64,000 bases of DNA, from NCBI GenBank assembly GCA_020161695.1, contig JAIUOO010000002.1:62001-126000 (forward strand). The letters are read 5' to 3'. The stretch is from Pseudomonadota bacterium (lineage in GTDB: Bacteria > Pseudomonadota > Alphaproteobacteria > Rhizobiales > Phreatobacteraceae). This document shows positions 1 to 8,320 of this stretch, one piece after another. Within the stretch, counting starts at the first letter, position 1. Every line of letters starts with the position of its first letter. The position numbers were made by a program, and so were the translations under genes. The notes beneath the pieces were generated by a model. That model had not been told where the DNA came from. It ran no database searches and was given only the letters and a program-made list of their open reading frames with translations.

Positions 1-1570
1 TGCCGATCAAAAGGTAGAGCAACGCTCCCGCAACCAGCGCGACCAGGCTCATGATCAGGGGCGTGTTGAAGCCATGCCAGACGGCAAGGCTGTATTCGGG
101 CGTAGCCGATCCCAGCACCGAGGTGACCGCGATGTGCAAATAGGGTCCGATCGTCAGCCCCGGTGCGATGCCGACCACCAGGCAGGCGATCACCAACAAG
201 GTCACGGGCAGGCGCATGAAGAAAGGCGGCTCGTGCGGCGCGCGCGGAAAACTCTCCGGGGGTGCGCCGAGGAATATGGAGTGAATAAGCCGGATCGAAT
301 AGGTCACCGCCAGCGCACTGGCGAGCACGGCGGCGTAGGGTGCAATCGTGTCCAGCCAGGAGTCGGCATGCGTTTCGACCGCCTCGGCGAAAAACATCTC
401 CTTGGACAGGAAACCATTGAGCAGGGGAACGCCGGCCATGGCAGCGCTCGCCACCATCGCAAGCGTGCCGGTAATCGGCATGAAGCGGAACAGTCCGCTC
501 AGCTTCCTGAGGTCGCGCGTGCCGGTCTCGTGATCGATAATGCCGGCGGCCATGAACAATGACGCCTTGAAGGTCGCATGGTTCATGATGTGGAAGATCG
601 CGGCAACCAGGCCGAGAGGGCTGCCGAGGCTCAGCAACAGAGTGATCAGGCCCAGATGGCTGATCGTCGAGTAGGCAAGCAGTCCCTTGAGGTCCTGCTG
701 GAACATGGCGAGGTATGCGCCGACGACGAGCGAGGCCATGCCCGCCAACCCGACGATGGTGAACCACTCAGGCGTGCCCGACAGGACCGGCCACAGGCGT
801 GCCAGCAGGAAGACGCCGGCCTTCACCATCGTCGCCGAATGAAGATATGCCGACACCGGCGTCGGCGCGGCCATGGCATTGGGAAGCCAGAAATGGAACG
901 GGAACTGGGCGCTCTTGGTGAACGCCCCGAGCAGCACGAGCAGCAGCGCCGGCAGATAGAGAGCATGGCCACGGATCAGGTCGCCGGAAGCCAGAACGCG
1001 GTCGAGGTCGTAACTTCCGACGATGTGCCCGATCACCACGACGCCGCCCAGCAGGCCAAGGCCTCCGATCGCCGTGACGGTCAGCGACATGCGCGCGCCA
1101 TCGCGCGCGGACTGATTGTGGTGCCAGTAGCCTATGAGCAGGAAAGACGTGACGCTGGTCAGCTCCCAGAAGATCACCAGCAGGATCAGGTTGCCGGAGA
1201 TGACGACGCCGAGCATCGCCCCCATGAAAGCCTGGAAGAAGGCGAAGAAGCGCGGCACCGGATCTTCGGCCGACATGTAATACCGGGCGTAAAGCACAAC
1301 CAGCACGCCGATGCCGCTGACCAGGAGCGCAAACAGCCAGGCAAAGCCGTCGAGCCTGAGTGACACGGAAAGGCCAAGGCTGGGCACCCATTCGAATACC
1401 GAGCGCACCACTTCATTGTCGCGAACGGGAACATAGAGGAGCCAAACCGCCACATGGCAGGCCAACGCCACGGCGCCGGCAATGATGCCAGCAAGATTTC
1501 GCGACTTCGACGCCAGCATGATGGTTATCAAGCTTCCCGCGAAGGGCAAAAGAACAAGCAGCGTCAGCAA
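1..1570 (-). CDS. mrpA: Monovalent cation/H+ antiporter subunit A (MrpA/PhaA/MnhA), N-terminal part, cut by window edge
   Basis: The minus-strand frame reads a polytopic membrane protein of the complex-I-like antiporter family for about 523 codons and runs off the window start. Recognisable pieces in order are an N-terminal hydrophobic helix, FWELTSVTSFLLIGYW, GHIVGSYDLDRVL, LLGAFTKSAQFPFHFWLP, AMAAPTPVSAYLHSATMVKAG and LLAYSTISHLGL. The order and the GHIVGSYDL stretch fit MrpA/PhaA, the largest subunit of the Mrp Na+(K+)/H+ antiporter, better than NuoL or MrpD. The C-terminal MnhB-like part is outside the window. No ATG is in frame; the frame opens near 1627 and TTG at 1570 is the best start visible, with upstream CTG codons as alternatives. 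Confidence 0.8.
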   Translation of the reverse strand, partial: MLTLLVLLPFAGSLITIMLASKSRNLAGIIAGAVALACHVAVWLLYVPVRDNEVVRSVFEWVPSLGLSVSLRLDGFAWLFALLVSGIGVLVVLYARYYMSAEDPVPRFFAFFQAFMGAMLGVVISGNLILLVIFWELTSVTSFLLIGYWHHNQSARDGARMSLTVTAIGGLGLLGGVVVIGHIVGSYDLDRVLASGDLIRGHALYLPALLLVLLGAFTKSAQFPFHFWLPNAMAAPTPVSAYLHSATMVKAGVFLLARLWPVLSGTPEWFTIVGLAGMASLVVGAYLAMFQQDLKGLLAYSTISHLGLITLLLSLGSPLGLVAAIFHIMNHATFKASLFMAAGIIDHETGTRDLRKLSGLFRFMPITGTLAMVASAAMAGVPLLNGFLSKEMFFAEAVETHADSWLDTIAPYAAVLASALAVTYSIRLIHSIFLGAPPESFPRAPHEPPFFMRLPVTLLVIACLVVGIAPGLTIGPYLHIAVTSVLGSATPEYSLAVWHGFNTPLIMSLVALVAGALLYLLIG

Positions 1571-2060
1571 GGCGGTATCGATGTCGATTTTCCTGAGTGC
1601 CAGAGGGGAGATTCTAGGCGGTGTCTAAACCTATCTTCACCTTTCCTGACAATGAGTAAAGCAGCCCGCCGCCATAGCCTCGACCCTCGACGTCGCCTGG
1701 GCGTCATGAGCCACACAGGCGAGCAAGGCGACGCAGCCCTGAAAGCGTCGTTGCCGGCATTGTCGCCATGGCGTGAGAACCGCGAGCCTGATGCGGCGAC
1801 CATCGAAGGTCCGCCTCAGGCGAACAATTCCGCGTGATCGAGCTTCATCGCACTGGCGACGTGTGGGGCTGGGCAAAGTTACTGAGCGGAGCCAATCAAT
1901 TGGACTGTGGGCTCCGATCTGCAAAACCAACCGAACGGCGCGACAACCCGCGCCAGATCGCTGATGGGCCGAAGCTGACGCTGCCCTTGGGCCCTGTCAC
2001 ATTTCCGCGCTCCGCGGTGATCGACGGTCAGCGCGCGGCGGGCCGTTGCAAAAGACCCTT
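1571..2060. other. Intergenic region between sorC 3' end and mrpA, with hairpins
   Basis: No convincing gene is seen in these 490 bases. At 1786-1821 there is a strong imperfect hairpin with arms GCCTGATGCGGCGACC and GGTCCGCCTCAGGC around a six-base loop. A weaker one lies at 1887-1916 (CGGAGCC / GGCTCCG, 16-base loop). Neither is followed by a T-run on either strand, so they may be rho-independent-like ends of the SorC transcript, the mrpA leader, or a small palindromic repeat. Confidence 0.5.
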
Positions 2061-3035
2061 CTAGCGCGAATGGGCCAGTGCCTGCGCGCTGTCGCCGTCG
2101 GTGATGAGCACGTTGGCCTTGACCGCCCCAAGCGCAGCACGGATAGCCGGAATCTTGCGTTTCCCTCCCGCCGCCAAGACCAGATTCGGTACGGCACTGA
2201 CAGTGGCAAGATCGACGGCCATCACCCGGTCATTGACCTCGTGCTCGACCAGCTTTCCCTCGGCATCGAGGAAGTAGCACAGCATGTTGGCGACCGCGCC
2301 CTTTGCCTTCAACGGAGCGACAACGGACTGCGGCACGATTCCGTGGCGGAAGATTGTGGCATTGGCCGACATCTCGCCTACGGTCAGCAGGGCAATGTCG
2401 GCACTTGCCGCCCGGGTGCGGACATCCACAAGTTCGGGTTGCATCCACAACATGTCGCGAAGTTGGCGGCTGTGGGCGATGACAGGCGCCGTGAGCTGAT
2501 AGCTGTCGACGCCGAGCACTTCCGCAACCTTCGCAGCAACGGCAGAAGGATTGACCCACTGTGAGTGCGGCAGGCTGCCGACCAGGGCGACGACGCTCGC
2601 ATCCTTGAGCTGCCTGCGGGTCAGGAAGCCGACGCTGGAGTGCAGCGTGGCGCCGCCGCCGATCGCCAGCGTCATGCCATCCTGCATCTGTTCGTCAAGA
2701 TAGAGCGCAACGGCATGGCCGATGGATCTTTCCAGGTGCTCGTCGCCGGAAGGCGTGGGCACGACGATGGCGGCGTCGAGCCCGAAGCGCTTTTCGAGCT
2801 CGCGCTCCAGCTCGACCTGCCTAGCCGTCTGGGCATTGATGGTCGTGACCACAAGCCCCTCGGCCGTGCAGGAGGCAAGCATGCGCATCACCTTGACCCG
2901 GGTCACGTTCAACTTCTCGGCGATCTGCTCCTGAGTCAGGCCCTCGACATAATAGAGCCATGCGGTCTTCACCGTGAGGTCGGACGAAACCATCGTCGCG
3001 GCTGCTCTTGTCGGCGCCGGATCCGTGCCTGTCAT
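2061..3035 (-). CDS. SorC-family sugar-binding transcriptional regulator
   Basis: About 324 residues. The N-terminus has the SorC/DeoR-type helix-turn-helix (AWLYYVEGLTQEQIAEKLNVTRVKVMRML), followed by the phosphosugar-binding SorC domain with GGGATLHSSVGFL, VVALVGSLP and a late VLAAGGKRKIPAIRAAL segment. Family members bind sugars or sugar phosphates and repress or activate neighbouring catabolic operons. The gene is divergent from the ABC transporter operon, and a perfect dyad lies in the shared promoter region, so it very likely controls that operon and itself. Start is uncertain: ATG at 3077, 3035 and 2993 are all in frame and none has a clear ribosome site; 3035 gives the usual family length. 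Confidence 0.85.
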   Translation of the reverse strand: MTGTDPAPTRAAATMVSSDLTVKTAWLYYVEGLTQEQIAEKLNVTRVKVMRMLASCTAEGLVVTTINAQTARQVELERELEKRFGLDAAIVVPTPSGDEHLERSIGHAVALYLDEQMQDGMTLAIGGGATLHSSVGFLTRRQLKDASVVALVGSLPHSQWVNPSAVAAKVAEVLGVDSYQLTAPVIAHSRQLRDMLWMQPELVDVRTRAASADIALLTVGEMSANATIFRHGIVPQSVVAPLKAKGAVANMLCYFLDAEGKLVEHEVNDRVMAVDLATVSAVPNLVLAAGGKRKIPAIRAALGAVKANVLITDGDSAQALAHSR

Positions 3036-3137
3036 TTTGTCCGTACCCTCGTTGCCTGTTCCATTCTTGAACCACATGCAAGCCGCCGAGGGCAGCCCCG
3101 GACCGTCATTCCCCGGTCGAAATTTCGCCGCGCAGCA

Positions 3138-3171
3138 TGATCATTTGTACTTGCTTCGTAACAAATGATCA
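3138..3171. promoter_or_regulatory. Probable SorC operator: perfect 11-bp inverted repeat
   Basis: TGATCATTTGT at 3138-3148 and ACAAATGATCA at 3161-3171 form a perfect inverted repeat separated by 12 bases. It sits in the divergent promoter region of the SorC regulator and the ABC operon, in AT-rich sequence unlike the coding flanks. Spacing between arm centres is about two helical turns, as expected for a regulator binding as dimers on one face. Assignment to SorC rests on position only. Confidence 0.7.
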
Positions 3172-3181
3172 TTTCATAAAT

Positions 3182-3210
3182 GTGTCAGCGTTCGGTCACC
3201 TGAGTGTCAA
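3182..3210 (+). promoter_or_regulatory. PHO-box-like triple repeat (PhoB site) upstream of the ABC-MBL-surE operon
   Basis: Three heptamers GTGTCAG (3182-3188), CGGTCAC (3193-3199) and GTGTCAA (3204-3210) are spaced by four bases, giving the 11-bp period of PhoB sites (consensus CTGTCAT-N4-CTGTCAT). Each matches the consensus at five of seven positions. It lies 76 bases before the binding-protein start and downstream of the SorC dyad, a position suitable for an activator. A stronger example is present in this window before ugpB at 57416. Confidence 0.5.
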
Positions 3211-3285
3211 ATGCGCTGTGTTAGGGAGGTCGTGGCACGCGGACTGAAGCCGACTTGCCAGTGAATGGACACATCAGGAGGTTTC

Positions 3286-4272
3286 ATGAAAACGACGTTC
3301 GCCAGGCTGGCCGCGAGCCAGCTCGCCTTGGCCATGGCGCTTTTTGCCGGTGCCGCCAGCGCTGAAACGCTGACCCTTTACACGTCCCAGCCGGAAGCCG
3401 ATGCCGCCAAGACCGTGGAAGCCTTCAAGAAGGCCCATCCCGATGTCGACGTGCAGGTTTTCCGCTCGGGCACCAGCGACATTCTCGCCAAGCTCGCCGC
3501 CGAATTCTCAGCCAACAGCCCGCAGCCGGACGTGCTTCTGATCGCCGACGCCGTCTCGATGGAGCTGCTGAAGAAGGACGCTCGCTTGATGGCCTATCCC
3601 GAGGCCAAGCTCGATGGCTTCGCAGCGGATTCTTACGACGTCGACAAGACCTATTTCGGTTCCAAGCTGATCACGACGGGCATCGCCTACAACACCGCCG
3701 CCGCCGAAAAGCCCGAGCATTGGGCCGACCTCGCCAAGCCGGCCTACGCCGACGGCCTTGTCATGCCGAGCCCACTCTATTCCGGTGCCGCCGCCTATCT
3801 GCTGTCGGGCTTCACCGGCAATGCCGACTATGGCTGGGACTATTTCGACAAGCTGAAGGCCAACAACACCATCTCCGTGCGCGGCAACGGCGCGGTGCTG
3901 AAGTCGGTGGCCAGCGGCGAGAAGCCCTACGGCATCCTCGTCGACTTCATGGCGATGAACGCCAAGGCCAAGGGCTCTCCGGTCGAGTTCGTCTTCCCGT
4001 CCGAGGGCGTGCCCGCCGTGACCGAACCGGTTGCCATCCTTTCGACGGCAAAGAACGTCGAAGGCGCCAAGCAGTTCGTCGATTTCATCCTCTCCGACGA
4101 TGGCCAGAAGGTCGCGCTCGAACAGGGCTACCTGCCGGCCAAGCCGTCGGTAGGTCGTCCGGCCTGGCTGCCCGAGGGCGTCGAGATCAAGGTGATGAAC
4201 TTCGACGTCAAGGCGATCGTCGAGAAGATCGAAGCCGACAAAACCAAGTTCTCCGGCCTCTTCGGCGGCTAA
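3286..4272 (+). CDS. ABC transporter periplasmic substrate-binding protein (Fe3+/phosphonate/sugar-phosphate family)
   Basis: A 328-residue binding protein with a Sec signal peptide (about residues 1-26, ending ALFAGAASA) followed by ETLTLYTSQPEADAAKTVEAF, typical of the family 1 proteins that include FbpA/AfuA/PhnS-type binders. The start is ATG 3286, eight bases after AGGAGG at 3276; an in-frame upstream start at 3265 lacks this. The family contains ferric iron, 2-aminoethylphosphonate and hexose-phosphate binders, so the ligand cannot be read from sequence. The downstream MBL and SurE genes and the PHO-like repeats favour a phosphorylated ligand over iron. Confidence 0.85.
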   Translation: MKTTFARLAASQLALAMALFAGAASAETLTLYTSQPEADAAKTVEAFKKAHPDVDVQVFRSGTSDILAKLAAEFSANSPQPDVLLIADAVSMELLKKDARLMAYPEAKLDGFAADSYDVDKTYFGSKLITTGIAYNTAAAEKPEHWADLAKPAYADGLVMPSPLYSGAAAYLLSGFTGNADYGWDYFDKLKANNTISVRGNGAVLKSVASGEKPYGILVDFMAMNAKAKGSPVEFVFPSEGVPAVTEPVAILSTAKNVEGAKQFVDFILSDDGQKVALEQGYLPAKPSVGRPAWLPEGVEIKVMNFDVKAIVEKIEADKTKFSGLFGG

Positions 4273-4282
4273 CCGGCCGTTT

Positions 4283-4337
4283 CCCGGAAGGCCGTCGCGG
4301 CCTTCCGGGCCCCGAACTGACTGGCGGATTCGCCAGT
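4283..4337 (+). other. Two intercistronic hairpins between binding protein and permease
   Basis: CCCGGAAGGCC (4283-4293), loop GTCGC, GGCCTTCCGGG (4299-4309) is a perfect 11-bp stem just after the binding-protein stop. A second stem ACTGGCG-GATT-CGCCAGT follows at 4320-4337. There is no T-run, so these look like mRNA 3'-end stabilising or attenuating structures that let the binding protein be made in excess over the membrane parts, not full terminators. Confidence 0.65.
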
Positions 4338-4390
4338 GCCATCAGGCACCCTTTCATCGAGGGTATGCCCTGTCTTCCGGAATCCGAAAC

Positions 4391-6094
4391 ATGTCTGTCA
4401 GCCTGAAACAAGGCCGTGGCCAGGAATGGGCCATGACCGCGGCGATCGCCGTGCTCATCGTGCTGTTGTCGATCCTGCCGATGCTGCGCCTGATCCAGGA
4501 AATCCTGGCTCCGGGCGGGATGCTCTCCGCCACGGCGATCACCTCCGGCCTGACCAATGCGACGACCTGGGTCGCCACGCGCAATACGCTCGTCGTCGGC
4601 TTCTTCGGCACGGCACTTGCCGTGATCCTCGGCACCTCGGTCGCGCTGCTCGTGACCCTCACCGACGTGCGCGGCCGCAGTGCCTTCGTGCTTTGCTACG
4701 TGATGCCGCTGATGGTCGCGCCGCAGGTGACGGCCCTTGCCTGGCTGCAGCTGTTCGGTCCTGCAAGCCCGCTGCTCAAGATGCTCGACATCGCCCCGCC
4801 GCTCGGCAGTCGCAATCCGCTCCATTCCCCCGAGGGCATCATTCTGCTGCTCGGCGTGCAATATGGCCCGTTGGTCTTCCTGCTCGTCCGCGCCGGACTG
4901 CGCAAGCTGCCACGCGAGCTGGTCGAAGCTGCCCGCGCCAGCGGCGCCGGCTGGTTCACCGTGCTGCGCACCATCGTGCTGCCGCTGATGACGCCGTCGA
5001 TCGTGGCCGCCGCCGCACTTGCCTTCGTTTCCTGCGTCGGCAATTTCGGTATCCCTGCCTTCCTCGGTATTCCCGCCAACTATCTCGTGCTGCCGACGCT
5101 GATCTACCAGCGCCTCGCCGGTGGCGGCCCGGCCGTGCTCGGCGACGCAGCCTTCCTCTCGGTGCTGATCGGTCTCATCGCCATGGCGGGTATCGTCGCC
5201 CAGGAGATGATGAGTCGGCGCCGCGACTACCGCATCAGCTCGACGTCGCTCGCTGCCGAACCCTACGAACTCGGCAAATGGCGAGTGCCGGTGCAAGTCG
5301 GGATGTGGTGCCTGATCGTGCTGATCCTGGTCCTGCCGCTGTTCGGGCTGCTGCTTTCGTCGCTGGTACCCGGCTATGGCATCCCGCTCACCGCCGCCAC
5401 CGCCACGCTAGACAACTACCGCTTCGTCCTGTTCGAATATGGTGCTGCCCGGCGTGCCTTCCTCAACAGCTTTGCCTTGTCGTTGTCGGCTGCCGCCTTT
5501 GCTGTTCTGGTCGCCGTGCCCGTCGCCTATCTCGTCGCCTGGAGCGGCAAGAAGTGGGTGAAGTACCTGAACCTCGCGGTCGAACTGCCATACGCCCTGC
5601 CGGGCGTGGTGCTGGCGATCGCGTCGCTGCTGATGTTCCTAAAACCGATCCCGCTGACAGGCATCCAGATCTACAACACGGTCTGGATCATCCTCTACGC
5701 CTATCTCGCTCGGTTCCTTGTTCTGGCGCTCAGGCCTGCGATCTCGGGCTATCACCAGATCGACCGGGCGCTCGAGGAGGCAGCGCGGATTGCCGGCGCC
5801 AACCTGTTCACTCGCATGCGCACCATCATCTTCCCGCTCGTCGCGCCGGCGGCCCTAGCCGGCGGCTTGCTCATCTTCATGACCGCGCTCAGCGAGCTGA
5901 CCGTTTCGGCGCTGCTGTGGTCCACAGGTTCCGAGACCATCGGCGTGCTGATGTTTTCCTTCGAGCAGGGCGGCGATTCCAGCTACGCGTCGGCGATTTC
6001 GGCGATCACCGTGGCGATAACCTTCGTCCTGATGCTGCTGGCAAATCTGCTTGCCGTCCACCTACCCAGCGGAGTGCTCCCATGGCGGGATTGA
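4391..6094 (+). CDS. ABC transporter permease, two fused permease domains
   Basis: A 567-residue inner-membrane protein with two BPD_transp_1 halves, as in FbpB/AfuB/PhnU-V type transporters. Each half carries the EAA-like loop that docks on the ATPase: ELVEAARASGAGWFTVLRTIVLPLM in the first half and IDRALEEAARIAGANLFTRMRTIIFPL in the second. About twelve membrane segments can be seen. It follows the binding protein after a 118-base gap with two hairpins and overlaps the ATPase gene by 13 bases, so these three genes make one importer. Confidence 0.9.
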   Translation: MSVSLKQGRGQEWAMTAAIAVLIVLLSILPMLRLIQEILAPGGMLSATAITSGLTNATTWVATRNTLVVGFFGTALAVILGTSVALLVTLTDVRGRSAFVLCYVMPLMVAPQVTALAWLQLFGPASPLLKMLDIAPPLGSRNPLHSPEGIILLLGVQYGPLVFLLVRAGLRKLPRELVEAARASGAGWFTVLRTIVLPLMTPSIVAAAALAFVSCVGNFGIPAFLGIPANYLVLPTLIYQRLAGGGPAVLGDAAFLSVLIGLIAMAGIVAQEMMSRRRDYRISSTSLAAEPYELGKWRVPVQVGMWCLIVLILVLPLFGLLLSSLVPGYGIPLTAATATLDNYRFVLFEYGAARRAFLNSFALSLSAAAFAVLVAVPVAYLVAWSGKKWVKYLNLAVELPYALPGVVLAIASLLMFLKPIPLTGIQIYNTVWIILYAYLARFLVLALRPAISGYHQIDRALEEAARIAGANLFTRMRTIIFPLVAPAALAGGLLIFMTALSELTVSALLWSTGSETIGVLMFSFEQGGDSSYASAISAITVAITFVLMLLANLLAVHLPSGVLPWRD

Positions 6095-7161
6095 CCATCA
6101 ACGGTGTCACCAAGACCTTCGACGGTTTCGATGCCATCAAGGATGTTTCCATCGATGTCAGGGATGGTGAGTTCCTGGCCGTGCTTGGCCCCTCTGGCTG
6201 CGGCAAGACCACGCTTCTGCGACTGGTGGCCGGCTTCGAGAATGTCACCTCGGGCGACATCCGCATCGGCAACGACATCGTGTCCACGGCGCAAGGCTGT
6301 ATTCCGCCGGAAAAGCGGCGCGTCGGCATCGTCTTCCAGAACTACGCGCTGTGGCCGCACATGACGGTTGCCGAGAATATCGGCTATTCGCTTAAGGTCG
6401 CCAAGGTCGATGCAGAGACGCGCAAGCGCAGGGTCGAGGATGCTATGGCACTCGTCGACCTCAAGGGTTTTGGCGACCGGCGTCCGGCCAATCTCTCAGG
6501 CGGCCAGCGCCAGCGCGTCGCGCTCGCCCGCTGCCTTGTCGCTGCCCCATCGCTGGTGCTGTTCGACGAGCCGCTGGCCAATCTCGACGTCCATCTGCGC
6601 GCGGCCATGGAGGACGAGTTCGCCGCCTTCCACAAACGCACCGGCACGACGATCGTCTACATCACCCACGATCAGGCCGAGGCCATGGCGCTGGCCGACC
6701 GCATCGCCGTCATGGACAATGGCCGACTGGCACAGCTGGCGGCCCCGCGCGAGCTGTACCGTGAGCCGGCCAACGAGATGGTCGCTTCCTTCATTTCCGA
6801 AGGAATCGTCATTCCGGCTCAGCTGCTGAGTCCAGCCGAAAGCGGCCATATCAGGGTCGACGTGCTTGGCCAGGAGGTGGTGGTCCGCTGCCGCCCCGAT
6901 GAGACGCCACGCGCCAGCGCCAAGATATGCTGCCGGGCACCAGAGATCTCGGCAGCCGCCCCAGACGAGCCGGGCATCGACGGCACGGTCAGGCGCACGG
7001 TCTACAAGGGCGGCGTCGCACGCATCGAATTCGTGCCCGACGCCAACCGCTCAGTCACGCTGAATTTCGACCAGCCCGATCCCAATTCCTTCGAGGCCGG
7101 CGCGCGGACTCGCGTCCGCATCGCCTCCGGCTGGCTCATCCCTGATGGTGCCTTGGCATGA
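6082..7161 (+). CDS. ABC transporter ATP-binding protein
   Basis: A 359-residue ATPase with Walker A GPSGCGKTT, Q-loop (FQNYALWPHM), signature [14 protein letters not shown], Walker B LVLFDEPLANLD and the H-loop THDQAEAMALADR. The first 235 residues are the nucleotide-binding domain; the rest is a TOBE-type regulatory domain (GIDGTVRRTVYKGGVARIEF). It is the motor of the importer encoded by the two preceding genes. The coding sequence overlaps the permease gene by 13 bases and the MBL gene by four (ATGA), so all are translationally coupled. Confidence 0.92.
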   Translation: MAGLTINGVTKTFDGFDAIKDVSIDVRDGEFLAVLGPSGCGKTTLLRLVAGFENVTSGDIRIGNDIVSTAQGCIPPEKRRVGIVFQNYALWPHMTVAENIGYSLKVAKVDAETRKRRVEDAMALVDLKGFGDRRPANLSGGQRQRVALARCLVAAPSLVLFDEPLANLDVHLRAAMEDEFAAFHKRTGTTIVYITHDQAEAMALADRIAVMDNGRLAQLAAPRELYREPANEMVASFISEGIVIPAQLLSPAESGHIRVDVLGQEVVVRCRPDETPRASAKICCRAPEISAAAPDEPGIDGTVRRTVYKGGVARIEFVPDANRSVTLNFDQPDPNSFEAGARTRVRIASGWLIPDGALA

Positions 7162-8312
7162 GCATGCGCATCGACCTCTGCGGCGGCTTCGGTGAGAAGG
7201 GACGCACCAGTGTCGCCGTGTCCGGTGGCGGCCGGCGCATCCTGCTCGATGCCGGCATCAAGGTCGGCGCGTCCGGCCTGGAGTATTACCCGGTGCTTCC
7301 CGGCGGCGGCGACATTGATGCCGTCCTGATCTCGCACGCCCATGAGGATCATGTCGGGGCGCTCAGCTGGTTGCTGTCGCAGGGATATCGCGGCCGCATC
7401 CTGATGACGGCGGAGACGCGCGACGAGGCCCCGGCGACGCTCGCCGCCTATGCTGATCCGGACGACCTTTCACGATTTCCGTTTCCAGCCGACCGCATCG
7501 AGCTTTTCGAGCCCGGCGACACCTTGACCATCGGCGGCTTGCAAATCGCCACCGGCCGCTCCGGCCATGTCGTCGGCGGCGTCTGGTTCGCCGTCGATGA
7601 CGGCAGCCGCAACCTTGTCTACACCGCCGATGTCGTGCCCGACAGCGGCGTGTTCGTCATGGACCCGATGCCGTCCTGCGGCCTGCTGGTTTTCGATGCG
7701 TCCTATGGCGCCGATCCGGTCAGCGGTTCGGAGCGCGCCGAAGCGATTGCTGGTTGGGTTGGCGCGCATCCGGGCGGCTGCCTGCTGCCGACGCCGCTGG
7801 CGGGTCGATCGCTGGAGCTGATGGCGATCCTCACTGGACCACTTGCCATCCACGCGACGATGCGCGCCTCGCTGGCTGCACAGATCGAGACGGAGACAGC
7901 ACTTCATCCGGCCCAGATCCCTTTGTTGCGCCGGCGCCTGGCCGAAGCTTCGGACTGGCATGACGGCGCGCCCCTCCCACCCTGTCCGCTGCTTGCCGAC
8001 GACGGCATGGGCAAGGCCGGACCTTCGGCGACGCTTTTGCCGCTTGCAGACGCCGCTGGATATCCGATCTTGCTCACCGGTCACCTGCCAGCCGGCTCGC
8101 CCGGCCAGGTGCTGCATGCCGCAGGCCAGGCAGACTGGATACGCATGCCGACCCACCCCACGCTGTCGGGGAACATTGGTATATGGCAAGTAACCGGATG
8201 CCCCCCGGCGTTCGGACACTCCTGCCCGGCCGACATGCTTGCCGGGCTCGCTCAGTACATCCCGTCGCTGCGCACAGGATTGCGCACCGGCGACAGCTAC
8301 ACTCTTGCTTGA
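7158..8312 (+). CDS. Metallo-beta-lactamase-fold hydrolase, beta-CASP/RNase-like
   Basis: 384 residues with the metal-binding motif HAHEDH (H60, H62, D64, H65), a later SGHVVGGV histidine and the YTADVV aspartate, the arrangement of beta-CASP-type MBL enzymes that hydrolyse phosphodiester bonds. It is translationally coupled to the transporter ATPase (ATGA overlap) and eight bases before surE. In this setting it plausibly hydrolyses the imported compound or an intermediate. The C-terminal half is poorly conserved to my eye, so substrate and even phosphodiesterase activity are inference from the fold. Confidence 0.75.
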   Translation: MSMRIDLCGGFGEKGRTSVAVSGGGRRILLDAGIKVGASGLEYYPVLPGGGDIDAVLISHAHEDHVGALSWLLSQGYRGRILMTAETRDEAPATLAAYADPDDLSRFPFPADRIELFEPGDTLTIGGLQIATGRSGHVVGGVWFAVDDGSRNLVYTADVVPDSGVFVMDPMPSCGLLVFDASYGADPVSGSERAEAIAGWVGAHPGGCLLPTPLAGRSLELMAILTGPLAIHATMRASLAAQIETETALHPAQIPLLRRRLAEASDWHDGAPLPPCPLLADDGMGKAGPSATLLPLADAAGYPILLTGHLPAGSPGQVLHAAGQADWIRMPTHPTLSGNIGIWQVTGCPPAFGHSCPADMLAGLAQYIPSLRTGLRTGDSYTLA

Positions 8313-8320
8313 GGTCCGCA

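Noticed and set aside
3151..3162. TTGCTTCGTAAC shared with the SDR promoter at 14034-14045 (minus strand)
   Set aside because: Tempting as an ECF promoter inside the SorC dyad, but the TGATCA to CGTAAC spacing is 13, not 16, so it is probably coincidental.
3286..7161. Ferric iron transporter (FbpABC/AfuABC annotation)
   Set aside because: Family similarity alone would suggest it, but no iron-regulatory motif is seen, and MBL, SurE and PHO-like repeats argue for a phosphorylated ligand. Not excluded experimentally.
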